Of a DNA stretch of 5,692 nucleotides, positions 1 through 5,692 are shown piece after piece. Source of the stretch: Euryarchaeota archaeon UBA60 (GTDB taxonomy: Archaea; Thermoplasmatota; Poseidoniia; Poseidoniales; Poseidoniaceae); NCBI GenBank assembly GCA_002503395.1, contig DARQ01000076.1, positions 1,263-6,954 on the forward strand. Reading direction: 5' to 3'. The notes under the pieces were generated by a model that ran no database searches, had not been told where the DNA came from, and saw only the letters and a program-made list of their open reading frames with translations. A program made the position numbers and the translations under genes. Within the stretch, counting starts at the first letter, position 1. Each line of letters starts with the position of its first letter.

Positions 1-149
1 GCTTGATTCTGCAATTCCCCTACCAAGGCCTTGGTATATTTCTGTAACACCAGACTCACTTCGATAAGGGGTATCGATAACTGTCTGGTGATGGCGACCA
101 TCTGCTGCTGCAAAAAGAGCACACCAGAATCGTCCTCGGAATCAGACAT
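1..149 (-). CDS. Hypothetical protein, N-terminal 49 complete codons (cut by window edge)
   Basis: An open frame begins at ATG (149-147) and runs without a stop to the left edge, so only the N terminus is seen. It starts 15 bases after the stop of the large surface-protein gene on the same strand, which suggests co-transcription and translational coupling. A GGAG at 159-162 lies 9 bases before the ATG and could act as a Shine-Dalgarno site. The visible peptide has an acidic start (MSDSEDDSG), then LFLQQQMVAITRQ and a stretch rich in Leu, Ile and Val with scattered charges. It looks like amphipathic helix rather than a signal peptide or membrane segment, so a cytoplasmic protein is most likely. 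I do not recognise the family. Its position suggests, without proving, a partner of the surface protein's cytoplasmic tail. Confidence 0.7.
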   Translation of the reverse strand, partial: MSDSEDDSGVLFLQQQMVAITRQLSIPLIEVSLVLQKYTKALVGELQNQ

Positions 150-152
150 TTT

Positions 153-162
153 CGACCACTCC
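153..162 (-). promoter_or_regulatory. Probable ribosome binding site of the downstream small gene
   Basis: On the minus strand the whole gap between the two genes reads GCGGAGTGGTCGAAA before ATG. GGAG, 9 bases from the start codon, fits the Shine-Dalgarno core complementary to the archaeal 16S rRNA 3' end. The AGTGGTCG that overlaps it recurs before the start of the large gene. The gap is too short for an independent promoter or terminator. Confidence 0.45.
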
Positions 163-164
163 GC

Positions 165-3100
165 CTAACTATCAGCGCGTGTATCAAGCCATTTCTGCCC
201 ATAGTGTTTCCACTGTTCCTCGTCCCAACCCCGAGGTAGTCCAGACTCAGGAATAGGTGGAGCGGTGTGAACTGCGGGAGCGAGCGGAGATGTTGCCGTC
301 ATCGCAGCGGTAGCAACCGCTCCTTCAGGCATTACCGACGAAGGAAGGGCTGGAGGTGGTAACAGGGATGAAGGTGCTACGGGCGCAGGTAGGCCGATCG
401 CCGGGGGAGCGATGACGGTGGCACCGGGAGTGAAACCTGGCGGCAAGGCAGGTGTGTCCTTGCCGGCCATATCGGCTGCTACTTCTTCGGTCTGGTCGAG
501 TATCTCGTCCTCGTCCTCAGTAATGACCTGGCGATACAATACCATCATCCAGACACCGTATGAAGCGGCCATGAGCATGAGCAGATAGAGCACTACAGCC
601 ATCTTTGAACTCGATACCTGACTGCTTACAGCACTCCAATCACGATCGACTTCCTCTGTAATGAGTAGCGGTGTAAGGGTAATTCGATCCAATTCGATAT
701 CACCATCGAGCATCCTCAGTCTGAAACTACGAGTGCTATCATCAATTCCGCTACCAACCCCCTCCTCTACATGATAATCAATTGTCGCGTGGAACGGCAG
801 AATAGATTCAATCGCCACTCCTGATTCGCCGACGCCAACCCATGTACCACCGAGGTTTTCTTCGAGGATGAAGCGCAGTTCACCCGGCACTCCATTGAGG
901 CTTTTTCCTTTGATGTTCAGGGTCACGGTCTGTCCGACATATGGGCTTGGATCATCCCAGTAAATTGACGAATTATCATCTCGTAAATCGATTTGCGGGC
1001 CGTTCCAAACAAAACCCCAAATGCCGAGGGGGGTCAATTCAGTATTACCTGTGGCGATGAATGGATTCCCAGCGGCATCGCCACCGGTGACCCATGCCTC
1101 CAGAGTATATGTGGACAGCACCCGGGTGGCGCCAGCATCGGTCAGGTCAACCTCACCTAACCACAGCATGGTATCGTCGAGGATCAGATAATCATCCAAG
1201 GAAATACTGCCGCGACTGACCTCACTCGCACCGGCCTTCAAAACGTAGTGGAAAATAGCTGGATTATTCAGGTTGAAGCCATTATCATCTATCGCCTCAA
1301 GGGTGATTGTAAGTGCTGATGCCTGATTCAATGGAGCACTGCCACCCGAGACCACAGTAGCGAGTTTCACCGATTCGATTGACGGGGAGTCGCTATCGAC
1401 CGCTAGTCGTAGACGCGGCGATGGATTCGACATATCGGTAGCCAAACCGGGTAGGTCAGACATCGAGGCGTAGAGGTCGAGATGCCCGCTCTTGACGCTT
1501 GGAACGATGAAATCAAGGCTGAAATAACCACCTTCCTGGGGCCGGGTAAGCCAAGAATTCTCATAATCTCCAATCACCACATTGAATGCCCCAGTCGGGG
1601 CTGGAGTAGAATCTTCACTGAACATCACCCGCCCTGAGAAACGCAATACCTGACCGGCTCCAATCAATGATTCATCCTCGCCATCGGTGTAATGATTATG
1701 ACCGTTGCGCAATTCAATCGCGGTGATATGACCTTGCTGATTGTCGAACCGCAAATCATTATCCAAACTCCACCAATCATTACCTAAGCCATCGGCCTTG
1801 GAGTGACAGGGGACATCCTCGATGTCACTACAACTCCGGTCCCATACCTCGAGTTTGGGAATGAATCTCTCAACCCCATCGGTATCCCACTTTTCAGGGA
1901 ATTCCCAAGTCAATTGGAATCTCATATTGACCATCAACAAGGTGTCATTTTCCGGGTCTATGGCAACCGCGCTATACAGATTACTGACGGCAATACCCGG
2001 GCCACCACTCTGAACATTCATGGTTGGATTTCCACCTTCCCCGATTGAGAAATCCATCCAAATCGAAGTTTCATCATCATCGAAATCACCAGCCAAGGCC
2101 AATTGCAGACCAGCGATGTCATGCCACCCGTTATCATCACTGAGTTGTAGCAGTAAATTGTATGGTATCCCTGGGTGGAGTGGTGAGTAATCATCATGCC
2201 CGACAATAGTGGAGTTGTCGATGACCAATAAGGGTTCAAACTCTTCTCTGATTTGATAATTCGCCAGAGAATTAGTCCAATCGCACTCACCCGGAGGGTC
2301 TGGGCACACCGAGCCCCCTCCCATAGCAACTGCATTTCCCTGCCCATCTTGGCCATCGACGTAGAAGGCTACCTTCTCGCCATGGATGAGCATCGAGTCA
2401 TCGATCAAACCCTCGAAGATATTGATGCCGCCAGCCTGAGTATCAGGAGTGGTCAATACCTTGATGCGGTACTCGATTTCATCAGGCATGCCATCGAAGT
2501 CGGTATCGGAACAGAACTCATGGCGGCTGGTACAGCCTAACCAATAATTGAGGTTTACCTGAGATGGCGGGTCGACACTGTCCTGAATCACGATTGAGAG
2601 CGCTTGACCACCTGGGCTTGGCGGGCCCTTGTGTAACTCGGCGCCATCGACTGGGTTTGAGGATAACACCAGCGGGCTATTTCCATCCAATATCAGTCGA
2701 ATCGTGTTGTAGATGGGATTCGCATAGTTTGAACCATTGCTCATATTATATGCTTCAACGATGAATTGCATTCCCCCGGGTGTCGATTCCCTCGGGCTCT
2801 CAAAAGTCATCGAGTAGGCACCGTGGGATGGATTCGCTTCTTCATGCATCAATAACGCCTCACCGATCGGGTCACCATCATAGGTCACGTTTTGTCCGAT
2901 GATACGAATCATGAAACGTCCAGCCTGGGGAGAGAGCTGCGTGCCCTCAAAATGAATCCCACCGCTGAATGTCAAGTTGTATCCACCGCGTACCCAATCG
3001 TGACTGAGAAGTTCGCGCCCGGTCTCATCATGGACCCGCAGGCCATCGAGTTGTATGTCGTTCTCGACTCGCAAATCGAGATTCTCACTCTCCCATGCTG

Positions 3101-5609
3101 TTACCGCACGACCGAAATTATCGTCGACGGTCACCTTGACTTCGATATTGTTGCCATCATCCCAAAGCCAACTAGACTGAATTGGGAAACGTATTGAAAT
3201 CACTCCGAAAATATCCTCTACCGAAGTGCAATTAGCGGAGTCGAAAATCATCCGACCCTCACCTGAATCCACCAATGAACAATAATCATTGGCCAACCAT
3301 TGCATAACCGAACTATTTCCACTCGCATAGTCGATACCAATCGACACCTTATCGATGGAATTGACACCGTCACCTGGAGCGACCCGCACTGTCAGAATTC
3401 GCCAATCGCCATCGGGCGCCAACACTCCACCCTCTAGATTTGCATCGAGAACACGAGTCTGAAGGCGGTAGGAGATGTCGAGGTCTGAGATTAGAATACG
3501 GCCGCTTGAATGGGCTCTGACGGCTATTGGGATATCGGTGAAACCGAGACCGTTGTGTACCGCGTGGTCATTCAATGCCTGCACCAGGGTCGGGGCTGTG
3601 GAAACCATCACTCCGACTTCCGAATCATCGCTGGCCACCACACTACTATCCCCGAGGAAAGTAAGGCCCTTCCACTCCCAAGTACCGTCATCACCAATGT
3701 CGAGTTCTACCCTGTCGGGGAAACCCTCAAGGTAATCAAGTGTGAAGTAGTCGACCATCGGTGTGACTAGATTTGAATTACTCGTCAACTCGATTTTATA
3801 ACGTAAAATATTACCATCATTACTGAAATCGGTATCGACTCCGTTTACCGCGGTGCTCCAGGTCGTTCCATTATCATTTGAAACCCAAGCCGAAAAACCA
3901 GTACCTGAAGGTGTATCTGCCGACCAGGTCGGTTTTACCTTGCCGATTTCTGTTCCGGTCGGCACGGGAGCTGAAATCCATTCTCCGCTCTGTTGGTAGT
4001 TAGTGGAATATTGTAGATTGACCCACCATGATACGGGGCTTGAACCGATCAACTGTAATTTCCACCGCAACTCCTTTCCGGGGTGGGCGAAGTGTATGGT
4101 GTAATTGCTTGAGACCGCTTCCCAATGGGTGCCATTATCCGCACTAACCCAATAGTCGACCCGGTCTCCGGTGGCGGTTGCACTCCAGTGGGTTTCCATA
4201 TTGACCGAAAGAATATCATCGGTGGTGATTATCGGCTCGCCGACCCAGGTCGATGTCCCTGGTGCAGGATTGGTCGGATAGACCAAACCACTACCGTATT
4301 GACGATAGTGCAGTGTCGTGGCCCCCCAGGAGTACATCCCACAATCGACGGTGTGGAGTCTCTCACCATCGTAGGTCAAGCCATAGCCAATCTGGGGAAT
4401 CGTGCGGGTTCCCGCTTGAGCGACCAAGGAACTGGTCGAGCCAATCGCCCATGCATTCAGTACATCTGTGGTCGTCCATGTCGATGAAGCATCACGGCAA
4501 CGCATGAAGAATAGACTGCCGTGTACAGCTAGACCGCGTACCAATCCTCCCGACTTTCCACAATCATGAGTACTCGAAGACTGGTAGGTATACATGGTCG
4601 AGCCGCGGCTGAACTGGCCATTATCTTGGAAATCATATGATACTATTCTCCTCTGGCCATTATGCACTACGAATATATTTTCGCTGACTCTGTCATAGGC
4701 TATACCGGAGTAATCGCCAAAGGAGGGTGAGATGTCGTAAGTATCGATGCAGGTCCAGATGTCATCGTAGCGAATATCCATCACCACGACACGCTGATAT
4801 TGGGTATAGATAGTACTACCATAATGATATCTGTAGCCCGATAATATCCCATATAACTTCTCATCCGGGGTAACCGTCCAATCTCGAAATCCATACATCC
4901 CATAATACGTGAAACCATATACCGGCGGCAGGACACAATTCGCCTGCTCAAGGGTTATCGTAGATTCGCGAGTTGCATTATTCGGCCACAGCCGCTCTAC
5001 TACTTTAGAAAAAGTACTGCCACTCCATTTTGACGAAAACAACCAATCATGATGCTTGAGAATTGCCCCTTGACTCTGCGAACTGAACGAATTACTGGAT
5101 TGCTGCTGCTGCGGATTAAAGCGGCCTTCGGATGAATTGCTGAGATGCGGCTGGACAATCGCATACGTACCGTTATCCAGCCAGGCTGAGGCAGCCGAGC
5201 CGGTGTCCTCGTCTGGGCCATGACCCAAAAACTCACTATCGTGTGAATCCATCGCCAAGGCAAGCGAATCCGACCGAGCGTCGGTATCGGTGTAACTCCC
5301 AGCACCCCATTCAGCGCGAGTATCCACTCCCACAGAAGACCAACCTGTCGATGAGGCACCGGATAATTTTACCTCAAAATCAATTACTTCGGCACCTTTT
5401 GGTAACGCCACGATAGTGGTGCGGTCGGGAGAAGAGCCCTGATACAGTGCCATCGAATCGGGGGCTCCGCCTTTGAAGGTGTAGAGATGCCTTGCCCCAC
5501 CACCAACTTCGCCATCTCGGGCGACCTCGACGAGGACTGGAGAAGCAGAAGAAAGCAACAATATCAAGAGAATTCCAACTACGAAACCCCGGGATGATTG
5601 AAGTTTCAC
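165..5609 (-). CDS. Giant membrane-anchored multidomain surface protein (beta-propeller-like plus Ig-like modules)
   Basis: Function is unknown; the architecture suggests an archaeal cell-surface adhesin, binding or sensing protein. The start is GTG, with an in-frame TAG five codons upstream, and leads straight into a signal peptide (basic residues 2-7, hydrophobic core 9-19, possible cleavage near A22 or A30). Next come an N-terminal beta domain (about 40-215; LPKGAEV at 69-75, SGAS at 83-86), a Tyr-rich propeller-like region (231-440), two tandem modules with DNGTxW (491-496, 579-584), and a module opening with LDIGDDGTWEW (636-646). Ig-like modules follow to about 1660, with DDN motifs at 829, 1158 and 1441 and a CARDB-like last module starting near 1550. 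A DxDxDGxxDE loop (1035-1044) resembles thrombospondin type 3 Ca2+ sites. Thirteen Cys and about 15 N-glycosylation sequons all lie before the single membrane helix (1670-1692). The cytoplasmic tail is acidic, then Pro/Ala-rich, ending in GWDEEQWKHYG. Reading frame and topology are secure; domain names are by pattern only. Confidence 0.95.
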   Translation of the reverse strand: MKLQSSRGFVVGILLILLLSSASPVLVEVARDGEVGGGARHLYTFKGGAPDSMALYQGSSPDRTTIVALPKGAEVIDFEVKLSGASSTGWSSVGVDTRAEWGAGSYTDTDARSDSLALAMDSHDSEFLGHGPDEDTGSAASAWLDNGTYAIVQPHLSNSSEGRFNPQQQQSSNSFSSQSQGAILKHHDWLFSSKWSGSTFSKVVERLWPNNATRESTITLEQANCVLPPVYGFTYYGMYGFRDWTVTPDEKLYGILSGYRYHYGSTIYTQYQRVVVMDIRYDDIWTCIDTYDISPSFGDYSGIAYDRVSENIFVVHNGQRRIVSYDFQDNGQFSRGSTMYTYQSSSTHDCGKSGGLVRGLAVHGSLFFMRCRDASSTWTTTDVLNAWAIGSTSSLVAQAGTRTIPQIGYGLTYDGERLHTVDCGMYSWGATTLHYRQYGSGLVYPTNPAPGTSTWVGEPIITTDDILSVNMETHWSATATGDRVDYWVSADNGTHWEAVSSNYTIHFAHPGKELRWKLQLIGSSPVSWWVNLQYSTNYQQSGEWISAPVPTGTEIGKVKPTWSADTPSGTGFSAWVSNDNGTTWSTAVNGVDTDFSNDGNILRYKIELTSNSNLVTPMVDYFTLDYLEGFPDRVELDIGDDGTWEWKGLTFLGDSSVVASDDSEVGVMVSTAPTLVQALNDHAVHNGLGFTDIPIAVRAHSSGRILISDLDISYRLQTRVLDANLEGGVLAPDGDWRILTVRVAPGDGVNSIDKVSIGIDYASGNSSVMQWLANDYCSLVDSGEGRMIFDSANCTSVEDIFGVISIRFPIQSSWLWDDGNNIEVKVTVDDNFGRAVTAWESENLDLRVENDIQLDGLRVHDETGRELLSHDWVRGGYNLTFSGGIHFEGTQLSPQAGRFMIRIIGQNVTYDGDPIGEALLMHEEANPSHGAYSMTFESPRESTPGGMQFIVEAYNMSNGSNYANPIYNTIRLILDGNSPLVLSSNPVDGAELHKGPPSPGGQALSIVIQDSVDPPSQVNLNYWLGCTSRHEFCSDTDFDGMPDEIEYRIKVLTTPDTQAGGINIFEGLIDDSMLIHGEKVAFYVDGQDGQGNAVAMGGGSVCPDPPGECDWTNSLANYQIREEFEPLLVIDNSTIVGHDDYSPLHPGIPYNLLLQLSDDNGWHDIAGLQLALAGDFDDDETSIWMDFSIGEGGNPTMNVQSGGPGIAVSNLYSAVAIDPENDTLLMVNMRFQLTWEFPEKWDTDGVERFIPKLEVWDRSCSDIEDVPCHSKADGLGNDWWSLDNDLRFDNQQGHITAIELRNGHNHYTDGEDESLIGAGQVLRFSGRVMFSEDSTPAPTGAFNVVIGDYENSWLTRPQEGGYFSLDFIVPSVKSGHLDLYASMSDLPGLATDMSNPSPRLRLAVDSDSPSIESVKLATVVSGGSAPLNQASALTITLEAIDDNGFNLNNPAIFHYVLKAGASEVSRGSISLDDYLILDDTMLWLGEVDLTDAGATRVLSTYTLEAWVTGGDAAGNPFIATGNTELTPLGIWGFVWNGPQIDLRDDNSSIYWDDPSPYVGQTVTLNIKGKSLNGVPGELRFILEENLGGTWVGVGESGVAIESILPFHATIDYHVEEGVGSGIDDSTRSFRLRMLDGDIELDRITLTPLLITEEVDRDWSAVSSQVSSSKMAVVLYLLMLMAASYGVWMMVLYRQVITEDEDEILDQTEEVAADMAGKDTPALPPGFTPGATVIAPPAIGLPAPVAPSSLLPPPALPSSVMPEGAVATAAMTATSPLAPAVHTAPPIPESGLPRGWDEEQWKHYGQKWLDTRADS

Positions 5610-5650
5610 TGTATCCGACCACTACGTCCATTCAAAGACGTGACTTCAAT
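5597..5650 (-). promoter_or_regulatory. Possible 5' mRNA structure enclosing the start codon
   Basis: On the transcript, AUUGAAGU (5650-5643) can pair perfectly with ACUUCAAU (5604-5597), which overlaps codons 2-5 of the large gene. Inside that stem, ACGUC (5641-5637) can pair with GACGU (5628-5624). The AGUGGUCG element and the GUG start would lie in the enclosed region. The outer stem is AU-rich (two GC pairs of eight), so stability is uncertain. A role in limiting translation is inference only. Confidence 0.25.
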
Positions 5651-5692
5651 TCATCGCTTGGCGGACACAGCATCCGTAGGATGCTAAATCGG
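5610..5692. other. Upstream flank of the large gene, no convincing promoter
   Basis: These 83 bases hold no complete gene. Read on the minus strand, one frame stays open from the right edge to a TGA at 5634-5632 (ending PPSDELKSRL) and another to a TGA at 5648-5646. Either could be the tail of an upstream co-directional gene, which cannot be decided at this length. I see no good archaeal TATA element; GATTTAGC at 5690-5683 is the nearest AT-rich candidate and is weak. AGTGGTCG (5623-5616) sits 6 bases before the GTG start. The segment also holds the 5669-5685 hairpin and inverted repeats reaching into the first codons of the gene. Confidence 0.5.
5669..5685. repeat. Perfect 7-bp inverted repeat with 3-base loop
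   Basis: AGCATCC and GGATGCT are exact reverse complements separated by three bases, making a compact hairpin about 60 bases upstream of the GTG start. No T-run follows on either strand, so it does not look like an intrinsic terminator. It may be a protein-binding palindrome, an mRNA processing or stability element, or chance within the tail of an upstream gene. Confidence 0.5.

Noticed and set aside
150..164. Terminator between the two genes
   Set aside because: The gap is 15 bases with no hairpin or T-run, so read-through into the small gene is expected.
2066..2085. ATC/TCA trinucleotide run resembling a microsatellite
   Set aside because: It is explained by coding for an Asp-rich stretch (DFDDDETS) typical of this acidic ectodomain, with no longer repeat period.
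2018..2356. Minus-strand 112-codon open frame
   Set aside because: It lies wholly within the large gene in another frame, on the same strand, with no start context or recognisable protein features.
4125..4487. Plus-strand 120-codon open frame
   Set aside because: It is antisense to the propeller-like region, where the in-frame protein is clearly patterned; the antisense product has no coherent pattern.
5000..5359. Minus-strand 119-codon open frame
   Set aside because: It is a shadow of the large gene; its composition (rich in Arg, Pro, Trp and Ile) is that of an out-of-frame reading.
5380..5631. Alternative upstream ATG (5631) on the minus strand for the large gene
   Set aside because: This ATG is out of frame with the signal peptide and surface protein. 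The in-frame TAG at 5624-5622 leaves GTG at 5609 as the first usable start.
5632..5692. Tail of an upstream minus-strand gene ending PPSDELKSRL at TGA 5634-5632
   Set aside because: Only about 19 codons are visible, a second frame is also open for about 14 codons, and nothing recognisable is encoded. It is plausible but not supportable as a gene call.

Overview
The window is almost filled by one very large minus-strand gene (complement 165..5609, 1814 residues, GTG start). It encodes a secreted, membrane-anchored surface protein. The first 50 codons of a second minus-strand gene follow 15 bases after its stop and run off the left edge. Only 83 bases lie upstream of the large gene. I see no RNA gene, mobile element, CRISPR array or plus-strand gene; the plus-strand open frames are short shadows of the large gene.

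The likely source is a planktonic marine archaeon of the Poseidoniales (Marine Group II, class Thermoplasmata) or a close relative. This is an inference from protein architecture as I remember it, not from a search. The protein has an N-terminal signal sequence, a long acidic Asp/Asn/Gly/Ser/Thr-rich ectodomain of beta-sandwich modules with many N-glycosylation sequons, and one C-terminal membrane helix. After the helix come an acidic Pro/Ala-rich tail and a terminal LPxGWxxEQWxxYGxxWL motif, which I associate with large surface proteins of this group. Base composition is close to 50% GC.

Layout of the large protein from N to C terminus: signal peptide (about 1-30); N-terminal beta domain with a P-K-G-A-E-V and S-G-A-S signature (about 40-215), including a short Gln/Ser-rich stretch; Tyr-rich, beta-propeller-like region with at least four blade-like units (about 231-440); two tandem beta modules with W-x-x-DNGTxW signatures (about 456-630); a module opening with LDIGDDGTWEW (about 631-714); a long series of Ig-like modules (about 735-1660), with a disulfide-flanked Ca2+-binding-like loop near 1035-1047; membrane helix (about 1670-1692); and a cytoplasmic tail (1693-1814).

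The two genes are probably co-transcribed. The larger could act as a surface adhesin, binding or sensing protein, with the conserved tail as its cytoplasmic contact point, but ligand and partner cannot be read from the sequence. The short upstream flank holds a perfect 7-bp hairpin and a nested inverted-repeat structure around the start codon.
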